Below, in pieces: positions 51,772 to 60,264 of a DNA stretch of 64,000 nt. A program made the translations under genes and the position numbers. Source of the stretch: Herbidospora solisilvae. Lineage in GTDB: Bacteria > Actinomycetota > Actinomycetes > Streptosporangiales > Streptosporangiaceae. Each line of letters starts with the position of its first letter. The stretch's first letter is position 1. Where the stretch lies: the NCBI RefSeq assembly GCF_009901565.1, contig NZ_WXEW01000007.1, forward strand, positions 248,001 to 312,000, in the 5' to 3' direction. Below the pieces are notes generated by a model. The model was not told the origin of the DNA. It saw only the letters and a program-made list of their open reading frames with translations, and ran no database searches.

Positions 51772-51833
51772 CCTGAAGTTCGGGGGCCGGTCTACGGGGC
51801 CGGCCCCCACTTTGAGATTGCGAGCGCAAACCG

Positions 51834-52748
51834 ATGACGACACTCTCCGCGAAGGGCGCCCGGCGGCAACCCCCAGGGGCCCTGCGGCGCGCGGTCAGCC
51901 GGAACCTCACGGCCTACGGCTTCCTCTCCGGGGCGCTGATCTGCTTCGCGTTCTTCTCCTGGATCCCGATGGTCCGGGAGTTCATCCTGTCCTTCCAGAA
52001 GACCAACTTCGTGAACTCGACGGAGTGGGTCGGCCTGGAGAACTTCCGCACCGTCCTGGACGACCCGGCCTTCATCTCCGCCTGGGTCAACACCGCGATC
52101 TTCACCCTGCTGGCGCTGGTCTTCGGCTACATCGTGCCGTTCGTGTTCGCGGTCGTCCTGAACGAACTCCGGCACGCCCAGGGCTACCTCCGCCTGATCG
52201 TCTACCTGCCGGTCATGCTGCCGCCCGCCGTGGCGGTGCTGCTGTTCAAGTGGTTCTACGACCCGGGCGCCGGCCTGTTCAACCAGGCCCTCGGCGTGGT
52301 CGGCATCCCCCCGCTGAGCTGGCTCGACTCGACCACCACCGCCCTGCCCTCGCTCGTCATCGTCTCCACCTGGATGAACCTCGGGACCGGCACGCTGATC
52401 TACCTCGCGGCCCTCCAGAGCATCCCCAGCGAGTTGTACGAGGCGGCCGAGCTCGACGGCGCGGGCCTGTTCAAGCGCGTGTGGCACATCACGATCCCGC
52501 AGACGCGGCTGATCCTGCTGGTCATGCTGCTGCTCCAGATCGTGGCGACCATGCAGGTCTTCATCGAGCCCTTCCTGCTGACCGGCGGCGGCCCCGAGAA
52601 CGCGACCGTGACCGTGGCCTACCTGATGTACCAGTACGCCTTCAGCTTCGGGAACTTCGGCGGCGGCGGCGCCCTCGGGCTGATGCTGATGCTCGTCCTC
52701 ATCGTCTTCTCCGCCTTCTACCTGCGCGTCTCGCGCGACCGTACCTAG
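51834..52748 (+). CDS. ABC sugar transporter permease, MalF type
   Basis: 304 aa with six membrane helices. The EAA loop (EAAELDGAGLFKRVWHITIPQTRL) that docks the ATPase is present. It forms the channel with the MalG-type protein encoded next. No ATPase gene is in the operon; in actinobacteria one shared MsiK-type ATPase encoded elsewhere normally powers such importers, and that is assumed here. It is separated from the binding-protein gene by 62 bp. Confidence 0.92.
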   Translation: MTTLSAKGARRQPPGALRRAVSRNLTAYGFLSGALICFAFFSWIPMVREFILSFQKTNFVNSTEWVGLENFRTVLDDPAFISAWVNTAIFTLLALVFGYIVPFVFAVVLNELRHAQGYLRLIVYLPVMLPPAVAVLLFKWFYDPGAGLFNQALGVVGIPPLSWLDSTTTALPSLVIVSTWMNLGTGTLIYLAALQSIPSELYEAAELDGAGLFKRVWHITIPQTRLILLVMLLLQIVATMQVFIEPFLLTGGGPENATVTVAYLMYQYAFSFGNFGGGGALGLMLMLVLIVFSAFYLRVSRDRT

Positions 52749-52776
52749 CCGAGACCGGCAGAGAGGAGGAACACCG

Positions 52777-53751
52777 ATGTCGCAGAGCACCGTCCAGCGG
52801 CCCGTCCGGGCCGTGAAGGACACCCCGCCCCCGCCGAAGCACACGCGGCGGCGCCGGAAGACGAAGGAACGGCCGCAGCAGTTCCGCGGCCTGGTGTCGC
52901 CCCACACCTTGACCACCCGGCGGGGCAAGATCGTCTACTGGACCGTCCTGACGTTCGTCATCACCGGGTTCACGCTCGCCTTCGTGTTCCCGCTGTACTG
53001 GATGGTCACCGGCGCGATGAAGTCGCCCGACGAACTCGTCGCGGTGCCGCCGACCTTCTTCCCGAAGGAACTGAACTTCTCGGTGTACGCCGAGGCGTGG
53101 GAGCTGCTCGACCTCGGCACGTTCCTGAAGAACACCCTGATCTACGCCGCCGGCGCCTGGTTCTTCACGCTGACCTTCGACGTGGCCGCGGCCTACGCGC
53201 TGTCGAAGCTGCGGCCGGTGTTCGGCAAGGTGGTCCTGGCGCTCGTCCTGTCGACGCTGATGATCCCGCCGATGGTGATCCTGCTGCCCGCCTACCTGAG
53301 CGTGGTGGAGCTGCCGATATTCGGGTGGAACCTGCTGAACACCCCGTGGGCGATCTGGCTGCCCGCGGCGGCCAACGGGTTCTTCATCTTCCTGCTCAAG
53401 CGGTTCTTCGACTCGATCCCGCGTGAGCTGCTCGAAGCCGCCCAGATCGACGGCGCGTCGCCGATGCGTATCCTCTGGTCGGTGGTCCTTCCGGTGTCCC
53501 GGCCGATCCTCGGGGTGGTCTCCATCCTGGCGGTGGTCAACGTCTGGAAGGACTTCGTCTGGCCGCTGCTGGTCCTGCCGGACAGCGAGAAGATGTCGAT
53601 CAGCGTCGGCATCTCCTCTCTGTCTGCCCAGATGCCGCAGAACGTCCTGATCGCGGCTCTCGTCATCGCGAGCATCCCGGCGATCCTGGTGTTCCTGGTG
53701 TTCCAGCGCAGCATCATGGCCGGTCTGACGGCGGGAAGCCTAAAAGGCTGA
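52777..53751 (+). CDS. ABC sugar transporter permease, MalG type
   Basis: 324 aa from ATG 52777, with GAGAGGAGG upstream. A basic N-terminal tail of about 45 residues precedes six membrane helices; the EAA loop reads EAAQIDGASPMRILWSVVLPVS. It partners with the MalF-type permease 28 bp upstream. The Pro/Arg/Lys-rich tail is longer than usual for MalG. Confidence 0.92.
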   Translation: MSQSTVQRPVRAVKDTPPPPKHTRRRRKTKERPQQFRGLVSPHTLTTRRGKIVYWTVLTFVITGFTLAFVFPLYWMVTGAMKSPDELVAVPPTFFPKELNFSVYAEAWELLDLGTFLKNTLIYAAGAWFFTLTFDVAAAYALSKLRPVFGKVVLALVLSTLMIPPMVILLPAYLSVVELPIFGWNLLNTPWAIWLPAAANGFFIFLLKRFFDSIPRELLEAAQIDGASPMRILWSVVLPVSRPILGVVSILAVVNVWKDFVWPLLVLPDSEKMSISVGISSLSAQMPQNVLIAALVIASIPAILVFLVFQRSIMAGLTAGSLKG

Positions 53752-53795
53752 CCCTGCCGCCCACTCTCCAATAAAGCCTAAGGAGTTGTTCCAGC

Positions 53796-55331
53796 ATGCC
53801 CGAAACGTGGTGGCGGGGGGCCGCGATCTACCAGGTCTACCTGCGCAGCTTCGCCGATGGAAACGGCGACGGCATCGGCGACCTCGCCGGTCTGCGCAGC
53901 CGCCTGGCCTACCTGGCCGACCTCGGGATCAACGCCGTCTGGCTGAATCCCTGGTATCCGTCGCCGATGGCGGACGGCGGCTACGACGTGGCCGACTACC
54001 GGGCCATCGAGCCGTCGTTCGGTGACCTGGAAGAGGCCGAGAGGTTCATCGAGGAGGCCCACGAGCTGGGCATCAAGGTGATCATCGACGTCGTCCCGAA
54101 CCACCACTCCGACCAGAGCGAATGGTTCAAGGCGGCGCTGGCGGCCGGGCCCGGCTCACCGGAGCGGGAGCGTTTCTGGTTCCGCGACGAGCCCGGCGAC
54201 TGGAAGTCGATCTTCGGCGGCCCGGCGTGGACCCAGGTGCCCGACGGCCAGTGGTACCTGCACCTGTTCGCGCCCGAGCAGCCCGACTTCAACTGGACCA
54301 ACCCGGAGGTCCACCAGGAGTTCCACGACGTCCTGCGGTTCTGGTTCGACCGCGGCGTCGACGGCATCCGGATCGACTCGGCGGCCGTGCTGGTCAAGAA
54401 CTTCGAGGGCGGCGACCCCGACGGCTACACCGACCTGCCCGAGGTGCACGACGTGTACCGGAGCTGGCGGCGGCTGGCCGACACCGAGTACACCGACCGG
54501 ATCTTCATCGGCGAGGTGTGGTTCCCCGACCAGGAGCGGTTCGCCCGCTACCTGCGCCCCGACGAGCTGCACACGGCGTTCAACTTCGACTTCCTCGCCT
54601 GCCCGTGGGAGCCGGCGGCGCTGCGCGCCTCGATCACCCAGACGCTGGCCACCCACCTGCCGCTGGGCGCGCCGCCCACGTGGGTGCTCTCGAACCACGA
54701 CGTGACCCGCGTGGTGACCCGATACGGCCGCGAGATCACCTCATGGGACCACGGCGCCCGCCGTGACGGCTTCCCGTCGGACCTGGAGCTCGGCTACCGC
54801 CGGGCCAGGGCGGCGGCGCTGCTGGCCATGGCCCTGCCCGGTGGCGTGTACGTCTACCAGGGCGAGGAACTGGGCCTGCCGGAGGTCGACGACATCCCCG
54901 GCGAGCTGCGCCAGGACCCGATGTGGGTGCGTTCGGGCTACACCGTGCCCGGGCGTGACGGCTGCCGGGTGCCGCTGCCGTGGTCGGGCCAGGAGAAGCC
55001 GTTCGGGTTCGGCAGCGGCGAGCCGTGGCTCCCCCAGCCCGCCGACTGGAACAAGCTGACCGTCGAGGCGCAGAGCGAGGACCTCGGCTCGATGCTGAGC
55101 CTCTACCGTTCGGGCCTCAGGCTGCGCCGCGAACTGCTCGGCGACGGCACCCTGACCTGGTGCGAGTCGCGCGACGACGTGCTCGCCTTCCAGCGGGAGT
55201 CGGGCCTGGTCTGCGTCGTGAACCTGGGCTCCGAGCCCGCGCCGCTGCCCCCGCACACCGAGGTGCTGCTGGCCAGCGGTCCGCTGGAGGGCGACGAGCT
55301 GCCCTCCGACACAGCCGTCTGGCTGCGCTGA
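53796..55331 (+). CDS. GH13 alpha-glucosidase
   Basis: 511 aa from ATG 53796, with AAGGAG upstream; no signal peptide, so cytoplasmic. TIM-barrel GH13 motifs are all present: DVVPNH (~98-103), GIRIDSAAV with nucleophile Asp194, FIGEVW with acid/base Glu240, and SNHDVTR with Asp302. The sequence belongs with the oligo-1,6-/alpha-glucosidases (GH13_23/30-like). As the last gene of the transport operon it would hydrolyse the imported maltose-, isomaltose- or sucrose-like sugar to glucose. Confidence 0.93.
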   Translation: MPETWWRGAAIYQVYLRSFADGNGDGIGDLAGLRSRLAYLADLGINAVWLNPWYPSPMADGGYDVADYRAIEPSFGDLEEAERFIEEAHELGIKVIIDVVPNHHSDQSEWFKAALAAGPGSPERERFWFRDEPGDWKSIFGGPAWTQVPDGQWYLHLFAPEQPDFNWTNPEVHQEFHDVLRFWFDRGVDGIRIDSAAVLVKNFEGGDPDGYTDLPEVHDVYRSWRRLADTEYTDRIFIGEVWFPDQERFARYLRPDELHTAFNFDFLACPWEPAALRASITQTLATHLPLGAPPTWVLSNHDVTRVVTRYGREITSWDHGARRDGFPSDLELGYRRARAAALLAMALPGGVYVYQGEELGLPEVDDIPGELRQDPMWVRSGYTVPGRDGCRVPLPWSGQEKPFGFGSGEPWLPQPADWNKLTVEAQSEDLGSMLSLYRSGLRLRRELLGDGTLTWCESRDDVLAFQRESGLVCVVNLGSEPAPLPPHTEVLLASGPLEGDELPSDTAVWLR

Positions 55332-55337
55332 GAACTC

Positions 55338-55375
55338 GGGCCCGTGACCGCTCGTGGGAAGGCGGTCACGGGCCC
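55338..55375. terminator. Terminator of the alpha-glucoside operon
   Basis: A perfect 14-bp stem, GGGCCCGTGACCGC (55338-55351) with GCGGTCACGGGCCC (55362-55375), and a 10-base loop. Confidence 0.88.
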
Positions 55376-55396
55376 GCGCCAACGGGGGTCTTGAAC

Positions 55397-56314
55397 ATGG
55401 CACTGATCGAGGCCGAAAGGCTGGAGAAGAGATACCCCGGGACCGACTTCACCGCCGTCGCGGGAATCGGGTTCCAGGTGGAGCGGGGGGAGGCCTTCGG
55501 CTTCCTCGGGCCGAACGGGGCCGGCAAGTCGTCGACGATGCGGATGCTGGCGTGCGTGTCGCAGCCCAGCGGCGGCAGCCTGCGCATCCTCGGCGAGAAC
55601 CCCGTCACCCACGGCCGGGCGTTACGGGCCCGGCTCGGCGTGGTCCCGCAGGACGACGCGCTCGACCTGCAACTGACGGTCCGCGAGAACCTGATCGTGT
55701 ACGGCCTCTACTTCGGCCTCTCCCTGAAGCACATGCGGGCCAAGAGCACCGAACTGCTGGAGTTCGCCCAGCTCGCCGACAAGGCGGGGGAGCGGGTCGA
55801 ACACCTCTCCGGCGGCATGCGGCGCCGCCTCACCATCGCCCGCTCCCTGGTCAACGACCCCGAGATCCTGCTGCTCGACGAGCCGACCACCGGCCTCGAC
55901 CCGCAGGCCCGCCACATCCTGTGGGACCGCCTGTTCCGCCTGAAGAGCGTCGGCGTCACCCTCATCCTCACCACTCACTACATGGACGAGGCCGAGCAGC
56001 TCTGCGACCGCCTGGTCATCATGGACAAGGGCCTGATCGCCGACGAGGGCACCCCCCGCGAGCTGATCGACCGCCACGTGACCCGCGAGGTCCTGGAACT
56101 GCGCTTCCCGCCCGGGGAGCAGGAACAGGCCGCCGAGAAACTGGGCGGCGACGTGGAGATCCTCCCCGACCGCCTCCTCTGCTACGCCGACGACGGCGAC
56201 GCCGTCCTGGCCCGCGCGACCGAACTGGGCCTGCGCCCGCTGACCGCCCTGGTCCGCCGAGCCACGCTGGAGGACGTCTTCCTCCGCCTCACCGGCCGAT
56301 CGCTGACCGACTGA
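55397..56314 (+). CDS. ABC exporter ATPase, drug-resistance (DrrA) type
   Basis: 305 aa. Walker A GPNGAGKSS (~41-49), signature LSGGMRRRL, Walker B LLLDEPTTGLD and switch His in TTHYMDEAEQ. The C-terminal ~80 residues form the regulatory tail seen in DrrA/NodI-like ATPases. It energises the two permeases encoded next, forming an ABC-2 exporter for a drug, lipid or polysaccharide. The start is ATG 55397. Confidence 0.93.
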   Translation: MALIEAERLEKRYPGTDFTAVAGIGFQVERGEAFGFLGPNGAGKSSTMRMLACVSQPSGGSLRILGENPVTHGRALRARLGVVPQDDALDLQLTVRENLIVYGLYFGLSLKHMRAKSTELLEFAQLADKAGERVEHLSGGMRRRLTIARSLVNDPEILLLDEPTTGLDPQARHILWDRLFRLKSVGVTLILTTHYMDEAEQLCDRLVIMDKGLIADEGTPRELIDRHVTREVLELRFPPGEQEQAAEKLGGDVEILPDRLLCYADDGDAVLARATELGLRPLTALVRRATLEDVFLRLTGRSLTD

Positions 56315-56324
56315 TGGTGAGCCG

Positions 56325-57077
56325 ATGATCCGGGCCTTGGCCTATTGGCTGTTCCGCTATCGCCGGACCTGGCAGGGCACCGTCGTCGTCTCGGTGGCGA
56401 ACCCGCTGCTGTTCCTGCTGGCCATCGGGGCCGGCCTCGGGTCGCTGGTGCGGGGCGACGTCGAAGGTGTGTCCTATCTGCAGTTCTTCGCGCCCGGGAT
56501 GCTGGCCGCGGCGGCGTTCCAGAACGCGTTCATCGACGCGGGGTTCGGGGTGGCGTCGGCGCGGGGGCGGGAGCGGGTCTACCAGACCGCCGTCGCGACG
56601 CCGCTGTCGCCGGGCGAGGTGATGGGCGGGCACCTGCTGTTCGTCGCGCTGCGGGTGTTCGTGGGAGCGCTCGCCTTCGTGGTCGTGATGGCCCTCTTCG
56701 GGCTCGTCTCCTCGGCCGGCACGGCGCTGGCACTCCTGCTGGCCGCCACCCTGACCGGTGTCGCGCCGGCGGCGGCGGTGGCCGCCTGGGCGGTGACCGT
56801 GACCGACTTCCCGCGCCTGAACACGGTGTTCCGGTTCGTGGTCATGCCGATGTATCTGTTCTCCGGCACGTTCTTCTCCGTCGGACAACTGCCCGCCGCC
56901 CTCCAGACGATCATGTACGCCCTCCCGCTCTGGCACGGCGCCGACCTCTGCCGCTCCCTGGCCCTCGGCACCGCCACCCCCGGCATGACCCTGCTGCACG
57001 TCGCCTACCTGGGCGTGCTGGGGGCCGTCGGCGTCCTGATCGGGCGGGTCACCTTCCGGAAGGTGCTCCATGTCTAG
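56325..57077 (+). CDS. ABC-2 type permease
   Basis: 250 aa with six membrane helices (TVVVSVANPLLFLLAIGAGLG, FFAPGMLAAAAFQNAFI, FVALRVFVGALAFVVVMALFG, ALALLLAATLTGVAPAAA and others). The GFGVASARGRERVYQTAVATPLSPGEVMGG segment is the cytoplasmic coupling loop of the DrrB/NodJ family. It forms the exporter with the ATPase (10 bp upstream) and the second permease, whose start lies within its 3' end (8-bp overlap). Confidence 0.9.
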   Translation: MIRALAYWLFRYRRTWQGTVVVSVANPLLFLLAIGAGLGSLVRGDVEGVSYLQFFAPGMLAAAAFQNAFIDAGFGVASARGRERVYQTAVATPLSPGEVMGGHLLFVALRVFVGALAFVVVMALFGLVSSAGTALALLLAATLTGVAPAAAVAAWAVTVTDFPRLNTVFRFVVMPMYLFSGTFFSVGQLPAALQTIMYALPLWHGADLCRSLALGTATPGMTLLHVAYLGVLGAVGVLIGRVTFRKVLHV

Positions 57078-57846
57078 GCTCCCGGCCGCCGGCGGCGCCC
57101 AACTGGTAGTGCTGCGCAACGTGTGGGTGCACAAGGGCGGCACCCCGTGGACGATGGCCCTGTTCTCCGTGTACGAGCCGGTCCTCTACCTCCTGGCGAT
57201 GGGCGTCGGCGTGGGAGCGCTCGTCGGCGACGTCCCGGGGATCGACGTCCCGTACGCCGCCTTCGTCGCCCCCGCCCTGCTGGCCGCGGCCATGATGAAC
57301 AGCGCCCTGGAGGAGACCACCAACACGGTCTACGGCAAGCTCAAATTCGACCGCTACTACCACTCGCTGCTGGTCACCCCGATCACCGTGCGCGGCATGG
57401 TCGCCGGGGAGCTCCTCTGGGCGGCGGCCCGCGCGCTGGTCACCGGCGTCGGCTTCCTGGCCGTGATCGCGGCCTTCGGCCTGGTCAGGTCGCCGTGGGC
57501 GGTGCTGGCGGTCCCGGCGGGCCTGCTGACCGCGTTCGCGTTCGGCGCGTTCGGCCTGGCGGCGGCTGGCTACGCGCGTGGCTGGCACAGCTTCCAGTAC
57601 GTCCAGCTCGTGATGCTGCCCATGTTCCTGTTCGCGACGACCTTCTATCCCGTCACCGTCTACACCGAGTGGGTGCGGGCGCTGGTGGAAGCGCTCCCGC
57701 TGTACCACGCGATCGAGCTCTCCCGGGGGCTGGCGCTGGGCGAGCTGGGTCCTGGGCTGCTGCTGAACGCCGCCTACCTGCTCGTGTTCGGCGGCGTGAT
57801 GCTGGCGGTGGCCCAGTCACGCTGGGCCACCCTGATGGCCAGGTGA
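57070..57846 (+). CDS. ABC-2 type permease, second subunit
   Basis: 258 aa, paralogous to the preceding permease: FVAPALLAAAMMNSALEETTNTVYGKLKFDRYYHSLLVTPITVRGMVAGELLW is the coupling loop, followed by four further helices. Two non-identical permeases with one ATPase are typical of heteromeric drug or glycolipid exporters. No terminator is recognised directly downstream. Confidence 0.9.
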   Translation: MSRLPAAGGAQLVVLRNVWVHKGGTPWTMALFSVYEPVLYLLAMGVGVGALVGDVPGIDVPYAAFVAPALLAAAMMNSALEETTNTVYGKLKFDRYYHSLLVTPITVRGMVAGELLWAAARALVTGVGFLAVIAAFGLVRSPWAVLAVPAGLLTAFAFGAFGLAAAGYARGWHSFQYVQLVMLPMFLFATTFYPVTVYTEWVRALVEALPLYHAIELSRGLALGELGPGLLLNAAYLLVFGGVMLAVAQSRWATLMAR

Positions 57847-57892
57847 CGCCGGGGCGCCGACGTCCGAACAAACAGACCTTCTTAGAGTGACC

Positions 57893-57951
57893 TGACGGAA
57901 CCCCTTCTGACCTGGGCATATAGGGCGCTTGCAGGGGCCTAACCGTGACCT
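57893..57951 (+). repeat. Promoter-like repeat, copy A
   Basis: Begins TGACGGAACCCC and contains CTGACG about 18 bases before CATATA, then TGCAGGGGCCTAACCGTG. About 70% of bases match copy B at 58150. Confidence 0.6.
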
Positions 57952-58073
57952 GGCGCCTCGTCAGGTGGGCGAGTCCGGCAGCGCGCTGGGGTCTGGCTCG
58001 GCGTCTCTGGGCGGCTTCGCCGCGTGTGCCACTCCCGCTTGCTGCCCTCTCCTGGTCTATCAGGCGGAGGTCA

Positions 58074-58153
58074 GTCAAGGATGGCCTCGCGTGTACGTTG
58101 CCCGGTGACCTTCCAGGGTCACTGGTTGCCCTGCGTGCAGGGCCGTCCTTGAC
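58074..58153. repeat. Long imperfect inverted repeat / hairpin
   Basis: Outer arms GTCAAGGATGGCC (58074-58086) and GGCCGTCCTTGAC (58141-58153) differ at one base. Inner arms CCGGTGACC (58102-58110) and GGTCACTGG (58117-58125) pair with one G-U. The outer right arm ends with the TTGAC that opens copy B of the promoter-like repeat. Confidence 0.65.
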
Positions 58154-58208
58154 GGAACCCGGCTGACCCGGACAATGGGGCGGCGGGTGCAGCGCCTCTA
58201 CCCGTGCC
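58150..58208 (+). repeat. Promoter-like repeat, copy B
   Basis: Begins TGACGGAACCCGG, with TTGACG (58149) about 17 bases before ACAATG, then TGCAGCGCCTCTACCCGTG. It lies 257 bp after copy A. Confidence 0.6.
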
Positions 58209-58248
58209 TGTGAGAGGACGGGTCTCGCCTGCGCATGGCACCTACGAG

Positions 58249-58470
58249 TCAGCCGAATTCGCCGTCTTTGACGCCACCGAGGAATGCCGACCATTCACTT
58301 GGGGTGAAGACGAGCGCTGGTCCGTGGGGGTTCTTGCTGTCGCGGACCGCGATGATTCCGGGAAGGTTGTCCGCGACTTCGACGCAGTCTCCGCCGTTGT
58401 TGCCGCTGCGGGAGCTCTTTCGCCAGACGGCCCCAGAGAGGTCTGCGCCCGTCAGGTCTGATGCGTCCAT
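58249..58470 (-). CDS. DUF397 protein
   Basis: 73 aa with the DUF397 core: VWRKSSRSGNNGGDCVEVADNLPGIIAVRDSKNPHGPALVFTPSEWSAFL. DUF397 proteins normally follow a helix-turn-helix (XRE) gene and are thought to antagonise that regulator, as with WhiJ and BldB-like circuits. No XRE gene is recognisable upstream here, so this is an orphan copy. Confidence 0.9.
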   Translation of the reverse strand: MDASDLTGADLSGAVWRKSSRSGNNGGDCVEVADNLPGIIAVRDSKNPHGPALVFTPSEWSAFLGGVKDGEFG

Positions 58471-58912
58471 TGGTCCACAGCTTTCTTGATCATTCTTTCC
58501 GGCCGAGGTCTGGTTGTACGGCGGTGAGGGATGAGGGTGCTCGAGGCGGGCTGAGACGGCCGCCGGGCCGGCGGTCCCTCTCCCGGGTACTTGGCAGCGG
58601 ATTGGTGGCAGCTCCTTAGCCGCTGTATAGGTCGGTTCTCGCGGATGTTTAGGAACTTGGAAGTAACGTCTATCCGCTCTTCTATCGGCTTGCCGACAAA
58701 GGGTCGCTCATCAGTGAGGGTGATTCGCCTCCTGAGGCTGGTCGGCGTCGTCGTCTCTATCGGTTGAGCGCTGATGGTCGGCGGTCGCGTTAAAGCTGCT
58801 GGCCCTATATAGGGCAGAGGTCTGATGGGTCCGGCCGGGGCAAATGTGTTCGGCAACCCGTGGCGGTCTTGTTGATCCCGTGCAGCTGCGGAAAGGGTGG
58901 CGCCATAGTTGA
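58471..58912. other. Gene-poor stretch upstream of DUF397
   Basis: About 440 bp. No protein family is recognised on either strand; the long minus-strand frame here has no domain features. A perfect palindrome GCCCTATATAGGGC lies at 58802-58815. Confidence 0.5.
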
Positions 58913-59326
58913 TCATTTTCCCGGGCGCTCTGGTCGCCGTGGCGAGAGGGGGCCGGGGGTGTCTCCTTGGAGGAGTCGGCCGTTTGCGAACTCGGCTGTG
59001 ATGGGGTGTTCGCTCCAATCGATCACTTCATCCCCCTCACGCAGTAGCCATGCTGTCTGTTGCTGGGCGAGGCGTTCCGTACCAGGGATCGGGGGGTGCA
59101 GGTATGCGAGATAGGAGGCGGCTCCTTGGAGGTCTTCTGTTGGGTCCTCTTTGGGGCGGTCCGGTCTCTCGGGTGTCGGCCGCCATCCCGCTTCCCTGGC
59201 TGCCGCGATGAGTCGTTCGGGATCGAAGACGTGGAGCTCTTGAAGGTGGACGATTCTGATTACATGCCCAGGTAGGTCGGCTCTGCGGGCGTCGTAGTCC
59301 ATGGAGTCAGTATGGCTTTGGACCAT
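58913..59326 (-). CDS. Hypothetical protein
   Basis: 137 aa from ATG 59326 (ATG 59302 also possible, with CATACT six bases before it as a possible leaderless promoter). Sequence includes VIRIVHLQELHVFDPERLIAAAREAGWRP and a charged C-terminus. No family is recognised. The region is less GC-biased and repeat-rich, so it may be accessory DNA. Confidence 0.5.
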   Translation of the reverse strand: MVQSHTDSMDYDARRADLPGHVIRIVHLQELHVFDPERLIAAAREAGWRPTPERPDRPKEDPTEDLQGAASYLAYLHPPIPGTERLAQQQTAWLLREGDEVIDWSEHPITAEFANGRLLQGDTPGPLSPRRPERPGK

Positions 59327-59351
59327 GGCTGGTGGCCGGAATGGGTGGGCG

Positions 59352-59383
59352 GCGTTCTGCCGCCCGCGCGGGCGGCAGAACGC
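59352..59383. repeat. Perfect 32-bp palindrome
   Basis: GCGTTCTGCCGCCCGC (59352-59367) is followed with no spacer by its exact reverse complement (59368-59383). Confidence 0.9.
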
Positions 59384-59420
59384 GCCTTGACATCTATAAG
59401 AACAATTCGGCGATGCGGCC

Positions 59421-59482
59421 GGGACTAGACATGTCCTGTCCCGGGACATGCTTGACACATCAGTCCCAGGACATGTTTGACA
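59421..59482. mobile_element. IS481-like terminal repeats (remnant end)
   Basis: Two 20-bp units, GTCCCGGGACATGCTTGACA (59438-59457) and GTCCCAGGACATGTTTGACA (59463-59482), match at 18 of 20 bases with a 25-bp period. Such tandem motifs are typical of the ends of actinobacterial IS481-family elements. No transposase gene is present. GGGACTAGACA at 59421-59431 recurs exactly at 60309. Confidence 0.55.
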
Positions 59483-59656
59483 GGTGCCGTCGTCGGCCGA
59501 TCCTTCGTGCGTCCTTTGCGGGTGGCGTGGCCATTCCGACGAGCTGGCCGCCCAACGCCGTGAACGCGCTCGTATCGGCAGGGGAGAAGGGGATCCGCTG
59601 GGGCGGACGCCCTGTCGCGCCGGCGGCTTGAGCAACGACTACCGAGCGGAGTCGGC

Positions 59657-60262
59657 ATGGCAGTTGAGATCGTCTATGAGACCCATTCGCTCACCGAGGA
59701 CAACGAGAACGGCGTCGCAACCGGCTGGCTGCCGGGCAAACTGTCCGAGCAGGGGCGACAACTTGCCGCCGAACTCGGTGCCCGGTATCGGGACGCCGGC
59801 CTGGCAGCGGTATTCGTCTCCGACTTGCATCGGGCGATCGAGACCGCACAGCTCGCCTTCGCCGATGCACCGGTCCTCATCCACCAGGACCGGCGACTGC
59901 GCGAGTGCGACTATGGCGAGCTCAACGGCTGCCCCGTCACCGTCTTGGCCGCTGAGCGTGCCAAGCACATCGACGATCCCTTTCCCGGCGGCCAGAGCTA
60001 CCGCCAGGTCCTGGAAGCCACCAGCGATTTGCTGCGGGACCTTGCCACCGACTGGGACGGCAAACGCATTCTCGTGATCGCCCACTCGGCCAACAAATGG
60101 GCGCTCGATTGCCTGCTGACTGGAGCCTCGATCGAGGACCTGATCGACGTGCCTTTCAGATGGCAGGAAGGCTGGCACTACATCCTTCCCACCGGCTGGC
60201 CCGGGTACCAGTCCAGCCCTACCGCCAGCCAACCCGGTGCACCTTCCCGATCACAGCACTAG
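59657..60262 (+). CDS. Histidine phosphatase superfamily protein with altered RHG motif
   Basis: 201 aa. Phosphoglycerate-mutase-like fold: catalytic His10 lies in ETHSL where the family has RHG, VSDLHRAIETAQ with Arg59, LRECDYGEL with acidic Glu83, and second His143 in VIAHSANKW. The Arg before the nucleophile His, a phosphate ligand, is replaced by Thr, and the following Gly by Ser. Activity is therefore uncertain. It lies between two IS-like terminal repeat clusters, suggesting it was carried or flanked by insertion sequences. Confidence 0.8.
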   Translation: MAVEIVYETHSLTEDNENGVATGWLPGKLSEQGRQLAAELGARYRDAGLAAVFVSDLHRAIETAQLAFADAPVLIHQDRRLRECDYGELNGCPVTVLAAERAKHIDDPFPGGQSYRQVLEATSDLLRDLATDWDGKRILVIAHSANKWALDCLLTGASIEDLIDVPFRWQEGWHYILPTGWPGYQSSPTASQPGAPSRSQH

Positions 60263-60264
60263 CC

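Larger units (their letters stand above)
57847..58248. other. Repeat- and hairpin-rich intergenic region
   Basis: About 400 bp with no convincing ORF. It contains two similar ~59-bp segments and, between them, a long imperfect hairpin, described as separate entries. It may host a noncoding transcript. Confidence 0.5.
59327..59656. other. Intergenic region with palindrome and IS-like ends
   Basis: About 330 bp without a convincing gene. It holds a 32-bp perfect palindrome and a cluster of transposase-binding-like repeats, listed separately. Confidence 0.55.

Noticed and set aside
56662-57222. Additional CebR-like boxes (TGGGAGCGCTC at 56662 and 57212)
   Set aside because: They match only 11 of 14 bases and lie inside permease coding sequence, so they are likely chance.
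58452-59018. 188-aa minus-strand frame upstream of DUF397
   Set aside because: No ribosome site, low-complexity Pro/Arg-rich translation and no family; judged non-coding.
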